Source: Symsagittifera roscoffensis (Eukaryota; Xenacoelomorpha; Acoela; Convolutidae). From it: a stretch of 64,000 nt of DNA. This document shows, one piece after another, positions 46,201 through 57,479 of the stretch. The notes under the pieces were generated by a model. That model was not told the origin of the DNA and ran no database searches. It worked only from the letters and a program-made list of their open reading frames with translations. The DNA lies in the NCBI RefSeq assembly GCF_963678635.1, contig NC_087062.1, positions 33,331,651 to 33,395,650 on the forward strand. The letters are read 5' to 3'. Made by a program: the position numbers and the translations under genes. How positions within the stretch are numbered: position 1 is the first letter of the stretch; each line of letters opens with the position of its first letter.

Positions 46201-49200
46201 CCAGCACTCAACAGGTATCAGAAAGTGAAATGCGAGGACTGTGGTAAAGAGTGCAGAAGAGCCAGTGCGGCTCGACATCGAAAAAGATGTACTAAAGGAT
46301 TTCTTTATAGTCCAGAATGTAATTATTGTACATACAACAGCAATAAATGAATTTCCATATGAGCAGGAAGCACGTTAAGTCAACCCCAAGGTCAACAAAG
46401 TGTAAATGGTGTGAGAAAGAGTTTCTAAGCTATTATTCACTTTAACAACATCGCAAGAAAAATCACGGGTTGAAAGTTGCTGATTTGAATAAAATCTTAG
46501 AAAACGAGAAGGATAGTGCTCAGCTACGAGATGAGTTGAATGCCTGTCATAGATACCTAGATGGAAAATGGACGCCACAAGGTATTCATATTTTAACTTT
46601 CAAAACTAGATCCTAATCTAGTTAATGAAAAACTGGATCAAGTCTTTGAAAAACTTGATTGTGCAGCAAAAATCAACATTGCTTTGGTATTTATGTTACG
46701 TATTATAGAAAGCGGCAATTATCGTTAACTCTACGCTCAGGAGAATAACACAATCTTCGATAAATTTATGCTGCTTTGTACTAAAGCAGACTTGACGACT
46801 ATACAGAACAAGGTCATTACGCAAGATATCAATGAAGTTTGTGCACAAGAGAAACAAAATACAAAATGGCGATTCAAGTTAATTACAAAAGGGACCACTT
46901 TTGCTGCCTTACTGAAAAACGTACCCATGGGATGTCCAGATTCTGTGATTCCAGAACCACTTCTGAGGAATAACCATGTTTATTTTTTTGATTTCGGATG
47001 CGCACACGCAACAACCATGCAATGACAATTTGTTTGTTTCGAGCGCTTGCAGTTCATTTGCATGGAAAAACTAGTCTTGAAACATCCACCTGCAAGATTT
47101 TTAATGCTTTTCTTGAAAAATCGGGTCGTAATCCAAAACAATTTTGTGGAGTTTCCATGGATAATCTACCAATAGTTGAAGATGTAGTAGAGAAAACATC
47201 TTTACCTACGATATCGACATTGAAGACGGAGACTTCGTAGGTGAATTAACAATAACATTGATCGGGACGCATGAACCCATATCAGTGTCATTTCATCCAA
47301 TTTACTTGACAAACCCATACTTTTGTGTGACAAAGATCCACAATCCCTCATTATTGACTTTGTGGCGAACTTGGAATTGTTGGCGGGAAAAAATAAAGCC
47401 GAAATGCGATCAAAATTTCTGGAAATTGAAAGTATAATCAAAAAGCGGCTACACACGATTTTCAGTATCCTGAAAAAACGAGGCAGTTTCAACAAGAATG
47501 AACCAAGAGAGTACGAAGACGAATGTATCGATGATGAGGAAGAAACAGACGCATCCACTCACTTTCTCGGGATTCAAAAAAATCAATTGATTGATTTGAT
47601 GCAAAGTCTAGAGAGATACACCAATGCTTTACCAGTATTTGGATTCAACAGTGGTCGGTATGATATAAACCTCATTAAATCATACCTCATTCCCTACCTT
47701 ATCAACGAAAAAGAAATTGAACCTTCAGTTATCAAGAAAGCAAACGACTTTGTTTCCTTCAAATTTGGTGATGTTCAGTTTCTGGACATTATGAAGATTT
47801 TGGGTGGAGCTACTACTTTAGCCTCTTTTCTAAAAGCTTACACAGCCAGTGAGATGAAAGGATACTTTCCATAAGAGTGGTTTGATACTCCCAACAAGCT
47901 TGATGAACAACAACTACCCTCGTATGATGAATTTTACAGCAAACTGAAGAATAGCAACCCTCTCGATAAAGAGTATGACAATTTTCAGAAGCTTCTCAAT
48001 ACTGAATTAACTGAAGAGCAAGCCTTGAAAAAACTCGGGCTGAAAACCAAACCACCTACGGGATTGGAAAAATAAAACTACCCCAAATATATCTGGGAAC
48101 AGGAAAAAATGACAACATTTGGCAGTTTTCTACAGTGGTATAACAACAAGGATGTTGTTCCTACTCTTGATGATATGAAGAAAATGATTAATTTTTATCA
48201 TGACAAAGGAATAGACATGTTAAAGATCGGCTGCACTCTACCGAATTTAGCAAATATTTGTCGATACAAGTCAACCGACTATAATTTTTACCCATTCTTT
48301 TCGAGTGATAGTGACTTGCTTGAAAAAAAACGGGAAGATATGACCGATGGTCATTCAATTGTTATCACAAGGAAAACAGTAGCAAACAAAACGTTTATTC
48401 GAAAGTCAAACAACTTGTGTAAATCAATGGTTGGTATTGATGCTAGTCACTTCTAACCTTATTGTATGTGTCAGGATATGCCCACAGGCTTGTATACGAG
48501 ATAGGACTACAATGAAGAGACACAGAAATTCAATTCAAGACAAGGCAAAAACTAGATCGAACATTTGAAAATATCTTCATATCATATTTTCAAGCAATCA
48601 GACCTGAAAGCAAAATTGAGAGTTACTACACTACAAGAACACAGAAAAAAATGATTGCTTCAATGTTGATGGTTATTGCAACCATTGTAAGACTGTTATT
48701 GAAGCAATGGGTTGTTGTTTTCATTTTTGCCCTTGTCAAGATGCTAGACCCAGCCTTACTGATGATGAAATCAAACGAGGAACCAAGAAAAGAGAAATCG
48801 ATGAGCTTTGAAAAGATTACATTCGAAAAAAAGGATGATCTAGAGAAGGTATGTGGGAGTGTTGTTGGTGGGATCAATTTAAAAACAATGTAGGCGTGAC
48901 AAATCACACTAGAACTCACTTTCCTTACAAAAGACCTCTTTTGGCCCATTCACTACTGCAAATTATTAGAAATGAAACATTGTTCGGCTACGTGCAATGC
49001 GATCTGAGTGTTCCAGATGAGCTTAAAGCGAAATTTTTCAATTTCCCACCTGTTTTCAAAATTAATGATGTTATCAGAATCGATATTGGGAAACATATGA
49101 AAACATATGCGGAATAAAACGATTCGTTAAAACAACCGCAACGAATGTTGATATCTAGCTTCCATTTGACCAACGGAACACTTATCACGCCACTTTTCAA

Positions 49201-50040
49201 CTTTCACTTAGATCTTGGACTACATTGTACAAAAATTCATCAATTTGTACAATAACCACCACGTAAAGTATTCATTAGTTTTGTTCAGTCTGTTGTTGAT
49301 GCTAGGCGAGCCAGTGAGAAAAATCCATTACCTGGTGTAGTAGCCGAAACAATGAATTTTCTAGGATATAGTTCCTACGGCTATCGAATATTGGACAGAT
49401 CAAAACATACAATGACAAAAAATCTTGGAGACGAAAAAACCCATAAAGCTATCAATAACCAGGTCTTCAAGAGACTCAATATCGTAGCTAAAGATTTGTA
49501 TGAAGTGGAGCTTGTTAAATCTACTATAGAGCATTGTGAACCAATTATAATACGATTCTTTACACTACAGTATGCCAAGTTGAGAATGTTGGAGCTGTAT
49601 TACAACTTTTTTTGATAATTTTTGCGATGCCAACAAATTCGAAAAACTCGAAAGGGATACAGATTCTTTCTATTTGGCTTTGGCAGAAGAAGATTTAGAT
49701 GAATGTATCCTTCCTTGCAAGCGAGCAGAATGGACTGAAAAGCGAAGCAAGAACTGTCGAGACAATTTCAGAGCAGATGCGAAAAACACTTTTTTCCCCC
49801 GTACTTAATGCTCCAAACAAAAGAAACATAACAACAGAGAACCAGGGTTGCTCTAGGAGGAGTTCAGATGCACCGAAATGTTATGCCTGTGTAGTAAATC
49901 CTATTGCTGTTATGATAGTAAAAGTCAGAAGTATAAATTTAGCAGTAAAGGACTGAACAAACGCGCATTAGAAGACTCTGGAGATGGCCTAATGGCAAAG
50001 TATGGCCAAGTACTGGATGAGGCAGTGAGTTTAAAGTAAA
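46201..50040 (+). pseudogene. Polinton protein-primed family B DNA polymerase, broken into many frames
   Basis: Replicates the element DNA. The N-terminus has a zinc-finger-like CEDCGKECRRASAARHRKRC (46231-46290). Further pieces follow in order and in changing frames: LVTKADLT-like LLCTKADLTTIQNK, NVPMGCPDSVIPEPLLRNNH (46918-46977), CLFRALAVHLHGKTSLET, VFGFNSGRYDINLIKSYLIP (exonuclease-type box, 47635-47694), VSFKFGDVQFLDIMKILGGA, NNKDVVPTLDDMKKMINFYH, GIDASHF (polymerase motif A, 48433-48453, followed by a stop), MNFLGYSSYGYRILDRSKHT (motif B, 49352-49411) and RDTDSFYLALAEEDLDECIL (motif C DTDS, 49653-49712). The longest open piece is 183 residues (47323-47874). More than eight breaks are needed to follow the gene, so it is dead. 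Confidence 0.85.
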
Positions 50041-50299
50041 CGAAAAGAGGATTTAAAACAATTAACCTTGCGGTCGCAACTTATGAACAAACTAAAAAAG
50101 GACTAAGCGGGAAGTTAAATGAGATGGAATACATACTAAACCTCTAAATTTGTAAGAGATTATGTAGCAAAATTGTATACGATGCTGTGAATTAATACAT
50201 TTTCTCTGTAATTAACTTTCTTCCAAAAATTCTTTTTAAATGCTACGTTTGGAATAACAAAACATTGGTTTTCGATTAAGAAAACATTAAGAATCTGGA
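50040..50299. other. Polinton sequence between polymerase and right terminal repeat
   Basis: Contains the last readable polymerase residues (NEKLNL/QLMNKLKKD-like in different frames), then AT-rich non-coding sequence. No other feature. Confidence 0.35.
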
Positions 50300-50764
50300 A
50301 CATTGGCAAAATCGAGCGCCTTAATTTTTTTCTCGAAATTTACCATCTCACCATCTGAAACTCTGAGAGCCATATGCAAACTTGCAACAATAGAAAGTCT
50401 ATTCCCACGTAATACATTAATAATACTTACCCATTAGGTAACGCGCGCCGAAATTTTTGCGAAAAAAATAGACATTTCCACACAAAATCCAACCGTTTTT
50501 CATTCTTTTACCATCACACTGAAACCTTATCATTCCCTATCTTAACACACTGAGAAACCTATTCCCTATCTTAATGAGTTCTTAATACCCAACAATGAAT
50601 TCATTATTATAAGGAAATCTATACACTATCCTTATACACGGACAACTCGGGCACCGAAAAGAACTTGCCATCTGAAACCTGGTATCTTAATACATTGGGA
50701 AACCTATTCTCTATGTTAATACATAGGGGGATGAGCAAATACTTTATAGCCTATGTTATTACAT
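50300..50764. repeat. Polinton right terminal inverted repeat
   Basis: Inverted partner of 30122-30590. Relative to the left copy it has small indels and a replaced segment near 50365-50395. The outermost shared part is the ATGTATTAACAT-like palindromic sequence followed by the CCCCCTATGTA block. Confidence 0.88.
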
Positions 50765-50840
50765 AGAAGCAGTCCTCACATAGAAGCAGTCGTCAAGCAG
50801 TAGAAGCAGTCCTCAAGCAGTAGAAGCAGTCCTCACATGG
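50764..50840. repeat. 20-bp tandem repeat at the Polinton-gypsy junction
   Basis: Four successive copies of TAGAAGCAGTCCTCAAGCAG-type sequence starting at 50764, 50781, 50801 and 50821. The first is 17 bp and one has a G for C. The last copy flows into gypsy coding sequence (VEAVLTWKPPRT in frame), so the repeat was made from target DNA at the junction. Confidence 0.85.
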
Positions 50841-51465
50841 AAACCACCGAGGACAGCACATCAATTGATGAGTTTCCTTGGCTTTGCAAACTACTATAGA
50901 GAAATCATCAGTAGTTATGCCGGTAAATTATATCCGATGCAACAACTGATGCGGCTCAAAGGAAAGAAGTTAACATGGAGAGAGAGCGCAGAAGAAGCAT
51001 TCCAGAAGATAAAGAAACAACTGTGCGAAGCTCCATTACTGGACATGCCGACAGGAAACGGCAGGTACATAGTAGATACCGACGCAGCAGTGGTAGCCTT
51101 TTAGGGCATGCTTCATCAAGAGCAAACGTGAATGGGAGAACCTTGAGGCCAATGGTATATGGCATTAAAGTTCTGAATGACACAAAAATGACATACGGAG
51201 CACCGAGAGCGGAGATATTTGCAGTCGTCACTTTTGTAGAAAATTACTGGGCATACTAGGGTAGCAAGCAATTCAAATTAAGAGTCGACAATAGAGCGTT
51301 ATCATGGTTGAAAACCTGTTCCATGGACCAGAGCTATTTAGGGAGATAGATTGTCAGACTAGATGGATGCAAAATGATTAACGAGCATAGAACTAGAGAC
51401 AAATATCAAAACGCCGACAGTTTGAGCACCAACACCTTCTTCAGCTTCAAATGTAATTAAAGATT
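50822..51465 (+). pseudogene. Gypsy copy 2: RT thumb and RNase H, downstream of Polinton
   Basis: Continuation of the RT at 29.45-30.09 kb. Starting with VEAVLTWKPPRTAHQLMSFL it reads GFANYYREIISSYAGKLYPM (connection), EEAFQKIKKQLCEAPLLDMP and RYIVDTDAAVVAF. That is the RNase H region with its first Asp (here DTDA), followed by a stop. In other frames come TYGAPRAEIFAVVTFVENYW and FKLRVDNRALSWL (another RNase H acidic position), then a short NADSLS end near 51425. The coding match ends at about 51460; no integrase follows, so the element is truncated here. Confidence 0.8.
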
Positions 51466-54190
51466 TATGGATATGCATCGAAAGTTAGTGAATTAGGCAT
51501 AAAATACTGCAATTGTCTTGAAAAAAAACAAACGGCAAAATGAATCAAAATTCATGAAATGATTTCTGAAATAGCTCCCAATTTTTTTAGTTAAAGTTTT
51601 ATAAATTGTAGGATATTTTTTATGGCCAAAAAAACGCTGAATTAAGCTTTTGAAATTGTTTTGTTTTCGTAAAATTGAATTTTCTCCTAAATTGTCAATA
51701 TTTACAAACAACGAAATTACTCGATTGCTTTACTCGCTCGAAATTTGAATAAAACTCAAAAATTTTAAACCGGTTTCTCTGAACACTGGGGAAAAAATGT
51801 TTGAAAATATTTTAAGGTCGTTAGAATTACGATTGAAAGGGCTTTGTTATAATATATCACCATTTCAAATTTGAATAATGGCAATTTTCAACCCCCTGTG
51901 AGTTTACAATTAATACCTCTCGAATATCGAACAACACTCACAATGTTCCAACTCAACTTTAAGGCCAGAAAAATTGTTTTGTTTGAAAATTTTATGAAAA
52001 CAAACAACAGAGACTAAATTTAGTCATTATTATTTTTTTCATTTTATTGCTCTACATGCTGAGACCAATCCACCTCATTTAAAATTGGAATAGTTCAATC
52101 CGCTGCTTGCGCATTTCAAAAGAACACAACAATCGCGCAATAATTTTTCAGCTCGTAATTTAAGCAAAAAAAATCACAGGTAATTATTTATGCTTGAGCT
52201 CTGTACCATCTGGAAGATTTTGATGAACGGAAAACTTCCGTCGAAAACGCTAGATGCATACCTTGCAGCGTTTTCAACGCTTTCGAATGTCGGAACAATA
52301 AAGGATCACAGTTAAAACAATGTTATATTGCAGCTCCATGCGTTAATACCATTCAGATGGTGAAATCTGCATTCAAAAACGTGACAAATTGAAAAGTCAA
52401 ATTTTGTCATAAAAAACTACTGCGAGCCAATTATTCCAAACTTTTTTCTAAAAACAAAAGCTACCGTTAGTTTGTCCGTGACAATTAAGCCGAGCCATAT
52501 TGGGTTGTACTCATTTTCAACCGAATGCTCGCAAAAAACTTGCATCTTTTTTTACTCAAACTTTCACAGCGCAGCGGAGTTTTTAAAGTTAGCAATGGTA
52601 ATTCACAGTGCACATATAGTCCGGTGCTGAATAAGGATTTAGTCGTAGATGATGAGGTGATTGTATATTGGCTAGATTTTTATAGGTTTATACAAATAGT
52701 TCTCCCTTATACCAAAGCACTTCAAATATCCTAAGTGAGAAAACCATTTGGATCATTTTATTAAAAAGTAGTCAAAATACTGTCCCCCCTTATCCCTGAC
52801 TGGATATGTTAAATTCTCGGTGAAAATCTTAATAATTAATCCATGAAATAAGATCGATGAAATTCATGAACTATCAACTAATTGCTCATTGAAGGCATGG
52901 AAAAACGATGAAGACCTGATCCATTGAACTAAATCTGCTTGTGCTGAAATTTCAGTTTTTTGTGCAGATCCAATACTTTAAGGTATTGCAAGCCTCACTC
53001 TGGTCTGCGCATGGTTGAGTTTTTGTCAAATGCCGATATCAAGACGATACTACAAACAATTCTAATTTATGAATCAATCAACTATGTAATGTGCACTAAC
53101 TCTTTGGCAATTATTTAATTTTCAAGCATTTGACGTCTGCGCGAAGTTATCGCGACTCACTTTCATAACATTTAAAGTTGGACTTAACTGTTTTGCTTCG
53201 ATACGCATTGTATCGTCCGTCACTGCATCCCGACGGTCTTGCTCCTAATAAAGTGGCTTAGCAAACTCGAACGACGTTTTTGAAATTTAGAATTGATTAG
53301 GCACGAACAAAACTCATATTCATCATCACACACGTATATACTAGCACCACTTTGGCCAAAACATCATCACATACCCAAAACAATACGTTATTCATTATTC
53401 AAATTACGTTTTAAATATTACACTGCATGATAATTTATAGTTAGTAGCATGAGTTCATTCTAGATGGTTCAGTTCTTGTGCCATAACAACTCCACGTAGT
53501 AAGAAGTCGTCATATTGTCGATTAAGACAGTATCACTGGATAGTTGGTTGCATGAAATAAAGCGAACTAATGTGCCTACTAGTACAAACAGTTCCACCGC
53601 CAATCAGCTAGATAGCAGAAAGTGTTAAACAAACGTAAAGCCAGCTTCATTGGTTCTTTAAATATTGTAAGTGTACCATTGAGTGATTCTCTTTAATTGG
53701 TGTTGTATGCTGTTGTTACATCTGAAACAGAAAATGTTAGAAGTTCAAGACGCGTACCATTAATCTAGGATTCAAGAAGTTTGATTCAAAATAAGTACTT
53801 AACGTTAACTTGATCAGATAAATTACATGAGTGAGCTGTAGTTGTTCAACACAGCCTCATTATCAATTTCAATCCACTGTGCACCATGTATGTCCGGCTA
53901 ACAAGTGAAATTCGACAATATACGAAAAGAATGATCATGTAGATAACGGTTTTTATTAAGCTAAAAGAGCCGTTTCTGCACAATGGAAGGGTTTGTACCA
54001 CGTTTTTTCCGGTGCCCGGTCCCTTCTTTGAAATTAGTTTGAATTGCAATCTACTGCATCAAGAAAATATTAATGCTTGTTCAAATCAAAATGGATTAGA
54101 TTAGCTTTAGCCACGAATTCGAACAAGCGCATAACTGAAAAAACCGCAAACCCAACGCTTTAGAATATAAAACAATTGAACTAGGCAGGT
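51466..54190. other. AT-rich intergenic region, no gene seen
   Basis: No frame with motifs. Short frames such as 52525-52734 are unsupported. The right end is likely to include the 3' untranslated region of the TCTP gene; an AATAAA signal on the minus strand is present at about 53950, some 270 bases past the stop codon. Confidence 0.5.
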
Positions 54191-54224
54191 TTCCTGACTC
54201 ACTTTAGATCGTAGCCATGGTGCT

Positions 54225-55320
54225 TTAAAACTTCTCCTCGATGAGGCAGGGTCTGAAGAAGATGAAGATGGGGATCTGTCCTCCTGGGTACTCGTTGCTG
54301 ACCTTAGTGTCCTCCCACCTCACGGGAATCACAACCCCCTGCATGTGCTTCATATCTCCGTCCGCGGTCTCCTTGCTGGCTTCATGGTGTTCTCCGTGGT
54401 ACCACGAGTAGTCCTTAGCGTTCTCCATGATGTCAACTACCTGCGGGTCTTCGAAGAATCCCTTCGCAAACTTCTTCAGCTTCTCTAGTTTGTCGTCCAT
54501 CTCGTTTTCTTTGTAGTGTGCAACGACACTGAAACATAAATCATTTCTAAGTTTTTGCAGATTCGGATTATTATCGGATCAGAATTGCTTTTAAATTAGA
54601 AAAAAGTCAAACAATAAAAAGTGTTTTTGATCATATTGTTTGACTTTTATAATAAGCTTAGGTTGTTCGCACGAAGTTGCCAGACTGACACTCATTAGAG
54701 TTACTCAACCATTTCCGACACTCATTCAAAGCGATCCAAAAATCAAACACTATGGTTATCCTCTCAACAAAACATATTAGGCATTGAGGCTATTGGCTTT
54801 TTTACGGTTTTTGGTGTAGATATCAGGAAACCAATTATCAAATAAAACTTTAAAACCTTGATATGAAAATCGTTCAACATTCATGTAGCTTAACTTACTC
54901 TGTGATGTATTTCTTAATGTGTTTCTTGTACATGTTCTTGGTGTAATCCGGTCCCTCTTCTAGTTTGGCATTCAACACGACGTCGATTCCTGCCTCTTTG
55001 GCTTCATCGTCGACGACCTCGTCATCCTCAGCGCCCTCTGCCGAGGCATTTCCACCAATCATGGCGTCACTGATCTTGTCAGATCGGGAAATGTAAGCAC
55101 CGTGCACTTCCAAAATGTCTCCTTTTTCCACAACCTTCAAGGCATCGGAGAAGAGCTCAGATTCTACACATCACAACACTGATTATAGAAGGGAAACTAT
55201 TTTGCTATGTTAACTAGCATCTCAATTCTGTTCGAAACAAAACCAATGAACAAATATCAAATAAAATTATGAAGTTCAAAAGAAAAGTTTACCGGTGATT
55301 GGGTCCTTGAAGATCTTCAT
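54225..55320 (-). CDS. TPT1: Translationally controlled tumour protein (TCTP), three exons
   Basis: TCTP is a conserved cytosolic protein linked to growth control, calcium binding and stress protection. By splice-site reading on the minus strand, exon 1 is 55320-55293 (ATG to GTAAAC donor), exon 2 is 55163-54899 (after TAG, donor GTAAGT) and exon 3 is 54528-54225 (after TTTCAG, stop TAA). Introns are 129 and 370 bp. The 597-base sum is in frame and gives 198 residues. It starts MKIFKDPIT, then has SELFSDALKVVEKGDILEVHG, the TCTP signature IGGNASAEGAED at about residues 45-56, KEAGIDVVLNAKL, YTKNMYKKHIKKYI, and at about 138-148 SWYHGEHHE where relatives have F-x-GE. It ends IPIFIFFRPCLIEEKF. 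Family members are usually 170-180 residues; the extra length is in the C-terminal half. A CCCTTTCAG at 55355-55347 just upstream could be a 5' acceptor. Confidence 0.9.
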
Positions 55321-55481
55321 TTTGTGTCGGCAGAGATCTGACTATTCGATCTGAAAGGGATAAGAACACTGACGGAAACATGAAATTAATTCTATAAAAG
55401 CAATGGCGCCAATTTGACCTTGAGACTCAAAATTTATAAGCGTAGAGAAATGCAATACGTTCGGCCAGACAGATTTATAAT

Positions 55482-55685
55482 TAGTTGCAAAAAGTTCGGA
55501 CAGACAAATTTAATTAAAAAGAGCAATTGACCTATATTGGAAATATTTTGCATGCAAAATCTAATTTTTCAGTCCGATTTTGTGTCTCAAGGTTGTATGA
55601 AAAAAGAAATTGCATGCAAAAATCTGTCAAAATGGTACGATTGCTCTTTTCAATTAATTCTGTCTGTCCGAACTTTTTGCAACTC
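55482..55685. mobile_element. MITE-like element with 46-bp inverted repeats
   Basis: GTTGCAAAAAGTTCGGACAG at 55482 continues through AAATTTAATTAAAAAGAGCA. Its reverse complement lies at the other end (TTGCTCTTTTCAATTAATTC, then TGTCTGTCCGAACTTTTTGC, to about 55683). The short interior carries two TGCATGCAAAAT-like palindromic strings. It has no coding capacity. It lies just upstream of TCTP. Confidence 0.7.
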
Positions 55686-56039
55686 TCTATATAGTTAATG
55701 CCAAATAGTTGGCAATATCTTTTCGGCCAACGAATCTGAACGAAGTTTGTTAATGTAAAACTGCTCATTTTGACGTCAAATTTTGTCTCATTAGGGATTT
55801 CCACACGTAAGAACGGTTTCCGAAAAAATAATTAACCTAAAATGCTATAGTTTTTGACCGATTAAACGATCACAGATACTGCCGACAATTTGGCATTTAC
55901 TGTAATTAAAAAGAAAGAACGATCTGTCCAGTTTCAAATAGCCTTGAGACATGAATTATGTCTGAAAAGTTACCTTTTGCCAAAATTTGTCCGACATAGG
56001 CCCTTTAAATTAATTTTGAGTATCCGAACTTTTTATACT

Positions 56040-56235
56040 ATAATTAGTAGCAAAAAGTTTGGACAGACAAAATTAATTTAAAAAAGAGTAAATAACCCTT
56101 TTCGGAGTGTTTTTGCATGCAACAGCTCATTTTTCAGACATCTCTATAGTTCAAGGTCCTAAGATTTTATTTTGCATGCAACATTTGCTCAAAATTGACA
56201 GATTGCTTTTCCAATTCATTCTATGTTCCAGTTTT
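56040..56235. mobile_element. Second, diverged MITE-like copy
   Basis: The left end TTAGTAGCAAAAAGTTTGGA with CAGACAAAATTAATTTAAAA matches the first MITE. The interior again contains TTTTGCATGCAACA twice, and the right end (GATTGCTTTTCCAATTCATT) is decayed. A third, partial end (GTCCGACATAGGCCCTTTAA, then ATCCGAACTTTTTA) lies at 55990-56038 next to it. Confidence 0.55.
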
Positions 56236-57479
56236 TGGTAATTTATTGTAATGCCAAACTTTTGGCAATCTGCTTTTGAGTCACGGAATATGAACAAAAT
56301 TTATTAACATAGAACTGCTCATTTTGATGCCTGAAATCAACTTTTACTTCGATTGAGCACGTCAAAACGGTGTAAAAACCTAATTAATCTATGTGTGTGA
56401 ACCAATTATGAGGCTCAAGGTCATCGATGACTTTTTTAAGAGCCATAAATTTTCATTATAAAAAATTGGGCGTAACCGCTAATGCAAGGGAGCTTCCCAC
56501 AACCTGTTCCCACAATTGAAACCAAAATCTCAGATTTGAGAGGGTAGTTTTCGAGAAAATTTAAATAATCCAAAAAAAGGGGTCAAAATTCCCCCAAAAC
56601 ACTTTTTCGAAGGCTGTAGAAAGTGGGGTAAGGTTAAGAGATTAAGTGAGTATGCTGACACACATGGGAGTAGTTTTTGAGAAAAAAAATTTGCCAAGCG
56701 TCTCAAAATAAAATTAATTAAAAAAACTGATCAAGCAAACTTACAGTAAAAACTGATAAATTGGAACAAAACCCAGGCTTCAAAAAGTAAACCAATAAAA
56801 ACAGTACCAGATAAAAAATGGCGTTTAAAAAACGGAAAATGAGCCGACAGAAACTACGAAACACGAAAAAAAAAAGAGAAATTTTTTGGAAAGAAAATTA
56901 CTTCTTGAAACGCGTTTGGACTAATTTCTAGAGGAAGATACTACTTAGGTATCTTTTTCTAGAAGTGAAGATCCTCTAGAAGTGCAGATCTGGTGGTTAA
57001 AGTTGTTTGCGGGAAAAAAGTCTAGAACCCGATTGCAACACCCTTGCTTATCGCATGGGTAAACATAGCCAATAAAAGATTGGATAAGATTAATGAACGC
57101 AAGTTAACATAAAAAACACTTTTTTTGTTTAAAAAAAATCTCAACTTTCGAATTTCAAAGAAAAAAATAGATGCCTTTTAAGCTCTTTGAACTTCAAGAA
57201 CGATAAATAATTAGCGCTTCTTTTAATATTAACCCAATTTGAGAAAACTAGATCAAAAGGTTAAACATTTATTTCGCTGGGAAAGGTGATAAATAAATTC
57301 CACTTTTGAAACTAGAATTCGTTCTCGTTTTTTTTCGCCATTTCCACTTTCGTATTTGGAGGGTGCTATTTACGTCACTTTCAATTTCAACTAGCATGTA
57401 CCGCACTTCCGGTGCTTCGAATTTAAGATTAAGACTTTTAAGATTTTCAGCAACTCAAAAAACTATTCTTTGAGTGTAC
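56236..57479. other. AT-rich intergenic region
   Basis: No coding region seen. Only low-complexity A/T stretches and short inverted motifs; nothing that I can name. Confidence 0.5.

Larger units (their letters stand above)
30096..50764. mobile_element. Polinton/Maverick element, decayed, about 20.7 kb
   Basis: Large self-synthesising DNA transposon family related to virophage- and adenovirus-like viruses, replicating with its own protein-primed DNA polymerase. Evidence: inverted repeats of some 450 bp at both ends; on the minus strand an adenain-like cysteine protease, capsid proteins, a P-loop ATPase and a retroviral-type integrase; on the plus strand a family B polymerase. Every gene has frameshifts or stops. 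Both flanks are halves of the same gypsy element, so the insertion is nested. Part of the 20.7 kb is due to a 2.94-kb block present three times. The exact tips are not certain to the base: the left tip is within about 30096-30125 and the right within about 50760-50765. I could not identify a clear 6-bp target duplication. Confidence 0.9.
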
